In this document: piece by piece, positions 35,739-45,800 of the stretch
Numbering within the stretch: position 1 is the stretch's first letter
Layout of the letters: each line of letters begins with the position of its first letter
Assembly (NCBI GenBank): GCA_029688955.1
Contig: JARUKZ010000019.1
Location: forward strand, 1 to 64,000
Length of the DNA: 64,000 bases
DNA from: Chitinispirillales bacterium ANBcel5
Lineage (GTDB): Bacteria > Fibrobacterota > Chitinivibrionia > Chitinivibrionales > Chitinispirillaceae
Direction of reading: 5' to 3'
Notes under the pieces: generated by a model
What the model saw: the letters and a program-made list of their open reading frames with translations, nothing else
Told to the model about the DNA's origin: nothing
The model's database searches: none
Translations under genes and position numbers: made by a program

Positions 35739-36554
35739 ATGGAATTACTACAATCTATACTTTTAGGAATAATTCAGGGTATAACAGAATTTATACCTGT
35801 TTCTTCATCCGGTCACCTGGTTTTGGGACAGCTATTCTTAGGCATCGAACCCCATGAAAACATAGTTATGGAAGTGGTGCTTCATCTTGGCACAGGAATA
35901 GCCATAATAATTGTTTTCTGGAAAGATATTTTACACCTCGTTAAAAACAGTTTTTCCCCTGACCACCAAATCAGAAATGAAGCGTTGAAATATAACAGCT
36001 GGATAATTATTGGCTCTATTCCTGCAGCAATCGTAGGAATAGGGTTTAAAGACACAATCGATGCTAATTTCAGCAATCCCTATATCTCAGCAAGTATGCT
36101 AATAGTAACAGCCCTGTTTTTATTTTTCTCTTCCATGAGAAATAACACTGAAGGAAAACTTACACTCTACAAAGTCATTGCAATTGGAATTTTTCAAGCA
36201 TTTGCCATAACACCTGGAATCTCCAGAAGTGGCTCTACTATAGCAATCGCGCTACTGATTGGTGTTTCCAGAAAAGAGTCGGGACGTTTTTCATTTCTAC
36301 TCTCTCTTCCAGCTGTTTTTGGCGCAGGTCTGCTGTATGCTTCTGATATTACTGAAATTACCGTATCGGCGACATCTTTGTTTGCAGGATTTATATTTAG
36401 CCTTGTTGTAGGAGTACTCTCTCTCAAGTTGTTATTGAATTTTGTTCGCAGAGGAAAATTGTATTACTTTGGTTATTATTGTGCAGCGGTAGGTGTTATA
36501 ACACTAATTTATCTTACAGTTTTCACCCCCTCCCCTATATTTAATCCAAGTTAA
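35739..36554 (+). CDS. uppP: Undecaprenyl-diphosphatase UppP (BacA)
   Basis: 271 residues, about eight membrane helices. The catalytic motif GITEFIPVSSSGHLVLG (about 14-30) and GISRSGSTIA (about 165-174) are diagnostic. It removes a phosphate from undecaprenyl pyrophosphate to recycle the carrier for peptidoglycan and polysaccharides, and its activity confers bacitracin tolerance. It would supply carrier to the sugar transferase at 6.4 kb and to the PBP1A pathway. It lies 9 bases before the HIT gene. Confidence 0.95.
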   Translation: MELLQSILLGIIQGITEFIPVSSSGHLVLGQLFLGIEPHENIVMEVVLHLGTGIAIIIVFWKDILHLVKNSFSPDHQIRNEALKYNSWIIIGSIPAAIVGIGFKDTIDANFSNPYISASMLIVTALFLFFSSMRNNTEGKLTLYKVIAIGIFQAFAITPGISRSGSTIAIALLIGVSRKESGRFSFLLSLPAVFGAGLLYASDITEITVSATSLFAGFIFSLVVGVLSLKLLLNFVRRGKLYYFGYYCAAVGVITLIYLTVFTPSPIFNPS

Positions 36555-36563
36555 GGAGACACG

Positions 36564-37070
36564 ATGCAACGATTATGGGCACCATGGAGAATGGCATATA
36601 TAAAGAATGTTGATAAGGAAGACGAGGGGTGCATATTTTGTACAAAACCACTCAGAAATAATGACCGGGATGACCTTATTCTTTTTAGAGGTAAAAAGTG
36701 TTTTGTTTTAATGAACCTCTACCCCTACAGCAATGGACACCTTATGGTCACCCCTTATCAGCATACCAGTGACATACTTTCACTGGATAGAGAAACTACG
36801 ATGGAGCTGTGGGATTTTGTCTGCCTGTGCAAGAAAGTACTCACCGAAGCATGTAATCCCGAAGGGTTTAATGTAGGCATGAATTTGGGAAGAGTATCGG
36901 GTGCCGGAATCGACCAGCATATTCATATGCACATTGTTCCCCGATGGAACGGGGACACTAATTTTATGCCGGTATTAGGGGATACAAAGGTTATTTCAGA
37001 GGGTATCGAACAAACTTATGATACACTTAAACCACTTTTCAAATCAATAGGTGAAACCTTTTTAGGGTGA
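36564..37070 (+). CDS. HIT-family nucleotide hydrolase/phosphorylase
   Basis: 168 residues. The histidine triad is H119, H121, H123 in QHIHMHIVPRW. CIFC at 23-26 is a zinc-knuckle-like pair seen in Ap4A-phosphorylase-type HIT proteins (LWAPWRMAYI at the N-terminus also fits). It likely cleaves diadenosine or other dinucleoside polyphosphates. A GGAG site precedes the ATG, 9 bases after uppP. Its last 55 bases overlap the convergent LpxH-like gene. Confidence 0.9.
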   Translation: MQRLWAPWRMAYIKNVDKEDEGCIFCTKPLRNNDRDDLILFRGKKCFVLMNLYPYSNGHLMVTPYQHTSDILSLDRETTMELWDFVCLCKKVLTEACNPEGFNVGMNLGRVSGAGIDQHIHMHIVPRWNGDTNFMPVLGDTKVISEGIEQTYDTLKPLFKSIGETFLG

Positions 37071-37813
37071 GAGTCCTGCGAAAATTGCCAAAGAGAAAGC
37101 TCACCGGCTTTTAATGTAGCATAGTTGCGGTGAAGTAACCAGGCACCGGTGTTGCAATAGATCGTGTCGCCATCATAAACGATTTCACCGTGATGTGTAT
37201 GACCATACAGTACTATATCATACCCACCGTCTCTAATCGTTTTAAAGGCACAGGATCGATACTCCTCTACCAAACTGGGAGTAAGAAGTTTAGATGTATA
37301 TTTCCTGCTGGAACCTGAGCAAAACACCCCAAATCCTACTCCAATATCTGGATGTAGCAGCTTATACATTTTTTGATAAAATTTGTTCCGCAGAAGACGC
37401 TTAAGAACCCTGTAGCCCACATCACCTTTTAAAATTCCGTCTCCATGAAACAAATGTACTTTTTTCCCCTGTAAGGTAATATCCAATGTATCATAGTTTA
37501 TTGCTACTCCAACCGTTTCTTTAAGAAAAGGTCCCAGTGCAAAATCGTGATTACCAGCAAGATAATGAACCTTTATACCCGCTTCAACCAGTTTTCTCAG
37601 TTCGTGGAGAATCAAAAAATAGTCCGGACGTATGGCATGTTTATAATCGATCCAGAAGTCAAACAAATCACCCAGGATGAAAAGATCACTTGCGTCATTT
37701 TTTATACTATCTGTCAACGTACAGAACTGTTGGTCTCTGTTTTCATCGCCCTCTATGGATATTCCAAAATGTGCATCGGAAATAAAGTAAATAGTGTCAC
37801 GCTTGGTGGTCAT
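37016..37813 (-). CDS. UDP-2,3-diacylglucosamine pyrophosphatase-like (LpxH family)
   Basis: 265 residues of the calcineurin-like metallophosphatase fold: DAHFG (13-17), GDLFDFW (48-54), AGNHD (about 95), HGDG (about 118) and GHTHHG (about 205) supply the two-metal site. LpxH cleaves UDP-2,3-diacylglucosamine in lipid A synthesis; DFW after the second motif favours LpxH over other phosphatases. With KdsA at 50.6 kb it indicates LPS. It is convergent with the HIT gene, with 55 bases of coding overlap. Confidence 0.85.
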   Translation of the reverse strand: MTTKRDTIYFISDAHFGISIEGDENRDQQFCTLTDSIKNDASDLFILGDLFDFWIDYKHAIRPDYFLILHELRKLVEAGIKVHYLAGNHDFALGPFLKETVGVAINYDTLDITLQGKKVHLFHGDGILKGDVGYRVLKRLLRNKFYQKMYKLLHPDIGVGFGVFCSGSSRKYTSKLLTPSLVEEYRSCAFKTIRDGGYDIVLYGHTHHGEIVYDGDTIYCNTGAWLLHRNYATLKAGELSLWQFSQDSHPKKVSPIDLKSGLSVS

Positions 37814-38012
37814 GAATTCTTCTTATCAGTTGGAGTCATTATAATTGTCACATCTATACTGCTTTAAGAATGAGTGATAAACTGAAGATCGTTCTAATTT
37901 ATTTACTACTTAAAACAAAGAGCGAACAAATATCATAATCTGTTCGCCTCTTGTGAGCAGACATATTTCAATATGGCAAACCAATTAGAAAACGCAACTT
38001 CCCAGAAATACT

Positions 38013-38198
38013 TTACTCCCAAAGGTCATCTGTTGTATCCAGGTCGCTTGCCATGTCACTGAAGTTAGCATTTTCATCGTGAAGATTACCAAAATTCAGT
38101 TCGCGCATATCATCATCCTGTTCCAAATCTTCGTCAACGTATCTTTCATCAACATCGCGCAAGATCTCGTCGGCATCAAATTGTTCATCTAAAATCAT
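38013..38198 (-). CDS. Small acidic protein, 61 aa
   Basis: 61 residues, about one-third Asp or Glu, with no Cys or hydrophobic core; probably disordered or a helical adaptor. A strong GGGGGAGGTGA ribosome site lies nine bases before the ATG, the main reason to accept it as a gene. Function unknown. Confidence 0.65.
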   Translation of the reverse strand: MILDEQFDADEILRDVDERYVDEDLEQDDDMRELNFGNLHDENANFSDMASDLDTTDDLWE

Positions 38199-38690
38199 GG
38201 TGTAGTCACCTCCCCCCGCGCTGCGTAGTTATATTTAAATTGCAAACTGTATAATAATGAATTTTAGATGCAATGTCAATACTTTTATTCATTTTTTTCC
38301 TAAAAATTACATCAAAAATCTAATTTGAACATAAGTTCGTTTTTAATGCAAGAAAAATTGTAAGTAATAATCAGGTATTTTTTAGGTTCTGCTATATATA
38401 CGAGCCAGCATTTGAATTATGATAACTAAAAATCAGGGATTATCTTGCTTTGAACAAAAGGTGGGTGAAAAATCTACTATAGTGTCTTAGAAACGAAAAA
38501 ATGGTTTATTTTAACCTGCCGATCTCTTTTTTTAATCTATAATACCAAGGGACAGGACTTGATAGCACCCTAACGGATTCAGATAACAGGCGAGTCAAAC
38601 ATTCTATTTTAATGCTTAAACTCACCTGCTATCTCAGTGTTTGGTCCTCCAAAGTGACTTACACCTGCCGGTGATTCGCCGGGCCCAGCC
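38199..38690. other. Intergenic region, no gene seen
   Basis: 492 bases, AT-rich on the left. It contains the ribosome site of the small acidic gene at its left edge and nothing else that I can name. Confidence 0.5.
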
Positions 38691-39140
38691 CTACCTAATG
38701 TAAAATATTATACCCACTCCACTTCTTAATGTGGAAAAAATAGAGGTTGGTTCAATATTAAATATTGCTCCCAATTCTCCAAAGATCTCAACGGCATCGG
38801 TGATAGGATATTGCAAGCCATAAAAACCACCTAATCCAAACTGTGTATCAATATTTTCCTGAAAAGTTACATAGATATTACCACCTACATAGTGTTCAAG
38901 ATCATTTTGCTCTCTTATATAAAACAGATTACGAATGTCTAGGGATAAGGCGTTATTATTATCCTGAAACTGAAAACCAACCAATGGCTCAACTGCGTAA
39001 GAATCAGTTATATGAATCCTGGCTCCCAAAGAAAATGCATCACCCACAGTAAACGGTATTCCAATCTCAACGGCCTTAGTGGAAGCTACCATTATGAACA
39101 GAAAGATCACCAGAGGTAGTCGGAGTTTTTTAAGTATCAT
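38691..39140 (-). CDS. Small outer-membrane beta-barrel protein
   Basis: 149 residues: a signal peptide (about 1-23, ending TKA), then short alternating strands with aromatic girdles (FSLGARIHI, VEPLVGFQFQ, LDIRNLFYI, FGLGGFYGLQY) and a terminal IIFYIR. The size suits a six- to eight-strand barrel. No family is certain. A GGAG lies close before the ATG. Confidence 0.65.
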   Translation of the reverse strand: MILKKLRLPLVIFLFIMVASTKAVEIGIPFTVGDAFSLGARIHITDSYAVEPLVGFQFQDNNNALSLDIRNLFYIREQNDLEHYVGGNIYVTFQENIDTQFGLGGFYGLQYPITDAVEIFGELGAIFNIEPTSIFSTLRSGVGIIFYIR

Positions 39141-39548
39141 AACTATTCTCCTTTAAAAATAACATAAAAACTGCACATCTCTTTTCTGAGTAAGTGAAGT
39201 GCAATTTATGTTCCTAAAAATTTTAATTGTTCTGAGTTATCAAAGTTAGGGAGGAATGAGCCAACAAATGCTTTTAAACGATTAGATAAAGTGCTCACCT
39301 GGTACAACAAACTTATAAGGAGGGTAAAAACTTGGTAGCGTTCGTTTAAGGTGACCTGTACTAGTAGAAAAAAGAAGAGCCTCATTTTACAATGGTAGTA
39401 GTGACAAAACCAGTAAAAGAGGAGGCTCTGGTGCAGATCGAAATCAACATTAAACTAAAAAATAGAAGTAGCCATAAGCAGTTTGTAAGAAAATCTTTTC
39501 AGGATGGCAGGAAACGCCATATGCTGTGTTGGGTTTCAAAAAGACTTT
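39141..39548. other. Intergenic region with one inverted repeat
   Basis: Contains an interrupted inverted repeat (AGAGCCTC-aTTTTAC at 39376-39390 against GTAAAA...GAGGCTCT at 39412-39429), which may be the end of a small mobile element or a hairpin. No gene is convincing here. Confidence 0.45.
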
Positions 39549-39716
39549 TCAGGCAACTAAATCAACATTCTCCCCTTTTCCCGACTCTACACTCAGTTTC
39601 ATTTCAACAGCAACTTTTAGGTGTTTCTGAGCAGCTTCAATACCTTCCTTTTTGGCACTTTGCATAACCTGATTCACGGCTTCTATGGAAGCAGCTGTGT
39701 TACTGACCGGATCCAT
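39549..39716 (-). CDS. Small 55-aa protein, putative motility-protein-like
   Basis: Minus-strand frame: MDPVSNTAASIEAVNQ, then VMQSAKKEGIEAAQKHLK, VAVEMKLSVESGKGENVDLVA. An AAAGGAG site seven bases before the ATG argues for translation. It is amphipathic and helical, and its pattern recalls the small YjfB-like 'putative motility protein' group, but the match is weak. Too short for usual gene-finding thresholds. It is upstream, on the same strand, of no gene within 300 bases. Confidence 0.55.
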   Translation of the reverse strand: MDPVSNTAASIEAVNQVMQSAKKEGIEAAQKHLKVAVEMKLSVESGKGENVDLVA

Positions 39717-39813
39717 TTCATTTCTCCTTTCGATGAGTTTAGCCCTGTGCTTTATGTGTATCGACCAAAAGAGAAGATACTTTAACCCTTTGAGGCAAAA
39801 AGAGCCGATCTTT

Positions 39814-41238
39814 TTAAACGCCAGGCTTATAATCTTCGATCACCTTCTCAGTTCCCCATAGCTCTTTTTCAACTGAAGCCTTTATGGTTATTTTTTTCCA
39901 TTTTCCAGAATAGTACCACCATAAACTAATACACATGGTTACGAAAAAACTGGCAGCAAAGGCTATCCATATCCCAGTGATACCAAGTGATGTTCTTGAA
40001 AGAGTAGCACTAAGGGGAACCCGAATACCCCAAATAGATATAACGGTAAAAACAAGCGTTGTAATCGTGTGGCCAGCTCCGTTTATCACACCGTTAGACA
40101 CATACATAACAGCAAACATTATGGTAGAAGGCCCTACAATACGTAAATAGCCGCTACCGATATCTATCACACTTTGGTCAGTTGTAAACATAGATAGGAG
40201 TTGATTAGCAAAAATGAGGAAATTAATGGACAAAAATGCAGAAACACTCACCGTGAATAAAAGTCCCCACCTAAAGGTTTTATGAACCCGATCAAAGTTG
40301 CCAGCTCCAAGATTTTGCCCCGAAATAGAAGAAACAGCCAGCCCAATGGACATAGCAGGCAAAAAAGCAACAGCTTCTATTCTGTGCCCTGCTCCGAAAG
40401 CAGCAGTTGCGATTTCACCAAACCTGTTAACATAAGATATTACAGCAAACATACCAATAGAAATAGCTGATTGCTGAATCATTGACGGAAATCCGATTTT
40501 GCATATTGCTGCTGCAAGTTTTCTACTGAATTTTAGATTCGCTACTTTAAAAGATTTCCCCAACCCCTTTTTTTTCAAATAACCAAACGCAAGCAAAAGA
40601 GCAACGAAGGAGGAAAGAATTGAAGCTAAAGCAGCACCATCAAGCCCCATTTTGGGGAAGGGGCCTATGCCTATAATAAACAGTGGATCTAAAATCGCAT
40701 TTACAGTAACACCGATTGCGGTAAAAAGCAAAGGCGTCTTTGTATCACCCAATCCTCTTAAAATAGATGTAACTAGATAACTTAAATACAGTACCGTAAG
40801 CCCAGCAAATGTTAACCGCAAATACGAGGAGGCCAACTGGTGCAATGCCTCAGGAGTTCCCATTAATTTAAGGATGTGTTCATTGAACATTATACCACTA
40901 ATAGAAATAATAACACCAAAAACAACAGACAGAATAAATGAAGTACTAATTATTTCTTCAACCTTTTTATAATTGCGGGCTCCATAGTATTGGGAGACCA
41001 GAATAGTTGTAGCGACGGTAGCGCCAACTGCAACGCCAATAAAAATAAACACCACCGGAAAACTTACTGCTACTGCTCCTATAGCCTCCTTCCCTACAAT
41101 TCTTCCAATCCAGATTGCATCAACTATCTGATACCCCGTATTGAGTAGATTGGCTATGAGCATAGGAAGGGCAAGAGTTAGCAGATGGCGCGGAATACTA
41201 CCCTGAGTAAGATCATTTCCGAATTTAGTTACAGTCAT
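39814..41238 (-). CDS. MATE-family multidrug/drug-sodium antiporter
   Basis: 474 residues with about 12 membrane helices in two homologous halves. The N-terminus (LLTLALPMLIANLLNTGYQIVDAIWIGRIVGKEAIGAVAVSFPV) and GSNGVFAGAGHRIEAVAFLPAMSIGLAVSSISGQNLGAG-like segment are typical of the DinF/NorM-type MATE family. It exports cationic drugs in exchange for sodium or protons. It is monocistronic; substrate unknown. Confidence 0.95.
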   Translation of the reverse strand: MTVTKFGNDLTQGSIPRHLLTLALPMLIANLLNTGYQIVDAIWIGRIVGKEAIGAVAVSFPVVFIFIGVAVGATVATTILVSQYYGARNYKKVEEIISTSFILSVVFGVIISISGIMFNEHILKLMGTPEALHQLASSYLRLTFAGLTVLYLSYLVTSILRGLGDTKTPLLFTAIGVTVNAILDPLFIIGIGPFPKMGLDGAALASILSSFVALLLAFGYLKKKGLGKSFKVANLKFSRKLAAAICKIGFPSMIQQSAISIGMFAVISYVNRFGEIATAAFGAGHRIEAVAFLPAMSIGLAVSSISGQNLGAGNFDRVHKTFRWGLLFTVSVSAFLSINFLIFANQLLSMFTTDQSVIDIGSGYLRIVGPSTIMFAVMYVSNGVINGAGHTITTLVFTVISIWGIRVPLSATLSRTSLGITGIWIAFAASFFVTMCISLWWYYSGKWKKITIKASVEKELWGTEKVIEDYKPGV

Positions 41239-41414
41239 TTATATTCCATATACTTAAATAACAATGAAGTGATAATAAAGGTAACTATTACGACATGGTA
41301 GGTCCAGTATTAGAGGCAGATATAAATATATATATATTGCTCCCTAACCAAATACTTAAACATTGCCTCTAATCTCTTTGCAACCATTTTGCCAAACGCT
41401 CCGGAGGTAACTAT

Positions 41415-42218
41415 ATGGATACACAATTAGTTTTGCTGGCCTTTGGTCTTACGCTCCTGGCAGGCCTTTCAACCGTTCTGGGAAGTGTGTTTGCTTTTTT
41501 CACCAAAACCACTAACACCAAGTTTCTCTCTGGTGCCATGGGGTTCTCTGCCGGTGTAATGCTCTATATATCCTTTGTTGAGCTTTTGCCAGAAGGTGTT
41601 GAGTTCCTTTCAGAACACGTGGGTGAAGGTACTGGTAATTTATACGCAATTGTGGCCTTTTTTGCGGGAATATTGGTTATTGCCGTAATTGATAAACTTA
41701 TCCCTTCGTTTGAAAATCCCCATGAAATGCATAAGGTAGAAGAAATAAACCAGGTAGATAAAAAAAACGGCCTGCACAGAGTTGGAGTTTTCACTGCACT
41801 TGCTATAGCCATCCACAATTTTCCGGAAGGGTTAGTAACTTTTACCGCCACTCTTGCCGATCCTGCTTTGGGTATATCGATCGCTATCGCTATCGCTATT
41901 CATAATATTCCGGAAGGTATTGCAGTTGCTGTCCCAATTTACTACGCCACCGGCAGTAGAAAAAAAGCATTTCTCTACTCCTTTTTAGCTGGGATTGCCG
42001 AACCCATAGGAGCTTTAATCGGCTTTACGTTTTTTCTGCATTTCTTTAATGACCTGATACTGGGTATTTTGTTTGCCTCGGTAGCAGGAATAATGGTATT
42101 TATCTCTCTGGATGAGCTACTACCAGCTGCAGAAAAGTATGGAGAACATCATATCTCAATCTACGGCCTTATACTTGGAATGGCAGTTATGGCGGCAAGC
42201 CTTCTTATGCTTGGGTAA
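41415..42218 (+). CDS. ZIP-family metal transporter (ZupT-like)
   Basis: 267 residues, eight membrane helices. Helices IV and V carry HNFPEGLVTF and HNIPEGIAVAVP, the metal-binding HN-x-PEG pairs of bacterial ZupT; E.SL(D)ELLP near the C-terminus also matches. It takes up zinc and possibly other divalent metals. It is divergent from the MATE gene; GGAGG before the ATG supports the start. Confidence 0.95.
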   Translation: MDTQLVLLAFGLTLLAGLSTVLGSVFAFFTKTTNTKFLSGAMGFSAGVMLYISFVELLPEGVEFLSEHVGEGTGNLYAIVAFFAGILVIAVIDKLIPSFENPHEMHKVEEINQVDKKNGLHRVGVFTALAIAIHNFPEGLVTFTATLADPALGISIAIAIAIHNIPEGIAVAVPIYYATGSRKKAFLYSFLAGIAEPIGALIGFTFFLHFFNDLILGILFASVAGIMVFISLDELLPAAEKYGEHHISIYGLILGMAVMAASLLMLG

Positions 42219-42817
42219 TATAATCGCCCCCTCACTTTCAAGTACCCATAGGGTGAAGATGAAATGATCTATCACTGCTGTCCAAATTAGGCGAATGCTA
42301 AACCCACTTGCTCCACATTTACAACAGCCTCCCACTCTTTTGGAAACGGATTATTGATTCAGGCCCGATGGTCAGGATGTGAAAAAGGAGATTTTAAAAC
42401 GCAGATCTGTGCTGAGCTCGCCGAAGTAGAACGTAAAGGGCGCCGTTCTCCGTAGCAGACTACTGCGAAGGGTGAACAGAGGTAAACGCTTCCGCGTTTA
42501 GGAAATCCAGAATTCATTCAATTGTGATTAAGACATTATCCAGGGTAATTGCGGAGCGTTTACCCTTAACCCTCGTTTATTTTATCCTATTTTGGACAAG
42601 AGTGATGATTTCTATAATCTTTTTTCGGTTTTCTTTCGTTATGTATGTAACCTTGTTAGGTTTACTCTAACTGGAGTTCTCTTTTTTTGGAGAGTATAAA
42701 TTACAGCGGCGCTATATTTTGGTGAACAAGACCAAAACTGGCGTCAACAGCGGTCATACTTCTTTGCAAATACTTACATACCGCTTAGGGGATAAGCTCT
42801 TTTGTTTTAATCAAAAA
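42219..42817. other. Intergenic region, no gene seen
   Basis: About 600 bases. Short inverted GTAAACGC/GCGTTTAC motifs occur near 42481 and 42560. No coding sequence is supported. Confidence 0.45.
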
Positions 42818-42844
42818 GGCCACTCTACTAAGCTAAGAGTGGCC
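42813..42844 (-). terminator. Rho-independent terminator of the fibro-slime gene
   Basis: GGCCACTCT/AGAGTGGCC (42836-42844 with 42818-42826), loop of nine bases, then TTTTT on the minus strand, about 35 bases past the stop. Confidence 0.88.
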
Positions 42845-42878
42845 GTAAACCAGTGTAATATTATGCAGATCCGTTTAC

Positions 42879-45800
42879 CTACTCACCTGCAATTCCAAGC
42901 ATCTGTTTACCAGTAAACATTTGTCCATTGATATAGCGCGCATTAACCACCTTGAAAAGATACGCACCAGGCCCTACTTCTCTGTTTCTGGCATTTGTCA
43001 TATCCCAGAAGATTCCATAAGTAAGTTCGCCCTTAGCCTGTTTGATTTCAACTTCTGCAACCACATTCCCAACAGCATCGTATACAATACCTCTTCCGAA
43101 AGTTCCATCATTCAGCTGCTTGAGAGGTAATTTAGTGTTCATTACAACCATAATCCCTCTCTCTCTTCCCTGAATAATATCTCTGTAATATTCCAGTGTT
43201 ATGGGATCAAAGATATCAGACAGCTTCGTACTAGGAGTATAAGGATTAGGAGCAGGGACTAACGCAGTAGTTCCTTCAACCATAATGATAGCACTGTCAC
43301 TCAACAGATCACCTTCGGTTGCTGTTATAGCAGTAAGAAAATCAATATTCCCTTCACTTCTGCTTATGGTTGCCTGATTAGAGAAATAGTTATCAATAAC
43401 CGCGGCATTAGTATTTTCACTTATCCACTGAGGGTTTCTTGCGTCTCTGATATAGTTACCAAATTCATCCCGAATAACAGCAAAAAGTGTAACACGGGTA
43501 GCTTTATTATCAAGGCGAAGAGTGTCCGTTTCTGTTGGTTCATGCAAATCTATATCAGGAGTATCCTGGATATGCAATTTATAAGGCTCAGCTGGTATAA
43601 CGTGCAAAGTGATCTGTACGGTTGATGGTCCATATTCAGGATGCCTGGAGTCCTCAAGGCTCGCTTCAATAATCACAGACTGATGCGCCTTGGTGCTCAT
43701 AAAAACGGTACGATCACCATCTTTGGGCGAAATAAGTGTATCGTTTGAACCTCCAACAACTCTCCACCTAAGCATCTCATCCAGTTCTGATACCCACTCT
43801 TCGTTTCTGTCAAAAACACGACCGTAGAGGTTAAATGGCTGACCGGCAACAGCAGTGTCGACTGCCCCTAATGGCTCATTTCCCTCTTCCCCTGGAGTAC
43901 CTTCTAAAGGATAGAGTACCACTGTAGTTGGAGAGTGAAGACGGGGGCATTCAACAGTAGTCATAGCTTCCATCAACCCCTGCTCAGTTACTGTTACTTT
44001 ACTTAAAGACTCATTATAATGATCTCTACCAACTATAGCTCTATAAGGAGATTGAGGATCGACATCCACAAGTACGCCTTCAAAATCAGAGTTCCACAGA
44101 GGTTCCTGTGCAGGTCCAACCAAATTATTATATCGGTCCCTTTGAACAGCATACAGTGTTTTGGTCGAACTAATGTTATTGAGCAGAACTAAAGTAACTG
44201 GATTGGGATTCCATGGGTCGGCATTATGAAGGGATTCTTCGATAACCAACTGATATGCCCTTGCAGGTACAACCTGTATGGTCAATCTTACAGAAGAAGC
44301 CACATAAACATCATTTTCCGGATGATGTACAGACGCCTCAATCGTTACATGCTGATGAGCTCTTGTGGTCCTGAAAACAGTATGATGGCCAGAACTTTCG
44401 GATAAGAATTCATCAGTTTGAGATGTTCCAACAACAGACCATTCAATAAACTCTTCCAAGTGATCAATTCTGTTTTCCGGATCAAAAACGCGTCCAAATA
44501 GATCAAGCGATTCACCCGCAGTTACTGTTAAACTATCACCCAATGGTGCATTGTCCGGAGATTCTTCATCACCATAGAGACGTATATCGGTGTAAATCGA
44601 TAGATCTGGGCATATTATATCCACTTTTGCCTGTTCGAGTTCACCCTCTTCAACGGTTATTTCGGTAGCTGTTTGGCTATATAATGCTCTGCTAACAGTG
44701 ATAGTGTACGGTGCTTCAGAGTCAATTTGAAGCACAATGTCTTCGTTATTTTTACTCCACTGCGGATCTGCAGATGGTCCGATGTAGTTACCAAATCTAT
44801 CTCTTACTATTGCATACAATGTTTGATCCCGTGTCATAGAAGTCAAAATAACAGTATCGACGGGGTTAGGGGCAATTGGGGAATCTTGCAAGTCCATAGA
44901 CTCTTCTATAAACAAAGCACTCGGCGAAGCAGGTACTACGTGGATCGTTATCTGTGCCTCTGAGCGATCAAAAGTTGGATCAGACGGGTCTTCCGCAATT
45001 GCCCGAACGGTTACCGTTTGATGTGCCGCTGTCGTGTAAAACTCGGTATGAGGACCGCTGTTTTCAGAGAGGTAATCAGTTAATTCACCGTCACCTTCAA
45101 CCTCCCACCTTACAGAAGACTCTAAATGTTCATACCTTTTTCCTTTAAGTGAATCTCTGAAATCAAACACTCTGGCATAAATATCAAACGTTTCCCCGGC
45201 GATAACAGTATCCACTGCCCCCAGAGGAGTATTTTCTCCCTCATCTGGCGGTCCTTCTTCGGGATAAAGAGAGGTCACTGTTGGTATCGACAGTACATGT
45301 ATTCTAACGGTATCGGTAATCTCGATATCCGACTCTGCGTCCACATAATTGCACCACAGCTTAACCAATGTTGGTCCGCGAGTAGGAGTGAACGTTATTG
45401 AAGTATCATTATCAACGAGACTGGATGGTGGGTTGCTTGCATCTTCGTCCACAAATCCCCACACAAACTCTCCGGGGGGATCATTAACCTGAGTACTTCC
45501 TTCACCACTATCAGCATACACTGCTACGTGCCCAAAAATTGTGTCGAAGGCATAAATTGTTGTATCGGGTGCAACAGAAATTTCAACGACACTTGGGGGG
45601 ATCGGTATGAGATTGGTTTCAATCCAGATGGTTGAAGCCGATGAATGACGTTCTGCATAGAAGACGTGAAGATCATACTCCTGTCCGTACTCAAGATGAT
45701 CTAAATCATCTACATAAAAAGAATCGGCAACTGCTTCATGTATTCCACCCAGTTCTATAACCAATCGCCTGTCTACGAATACAAAAACGTCATCATCTCC

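Noticed and set aside
39392..39667. 91-codon plus-strand frame near the inverted repeat
   Set aside because: A GAGGAGG precedes an internal GTG, but the frame overlaps the better-supported small minus-strand gene and reads like random coding. It could be a transposase fragment, but nothing proves it.
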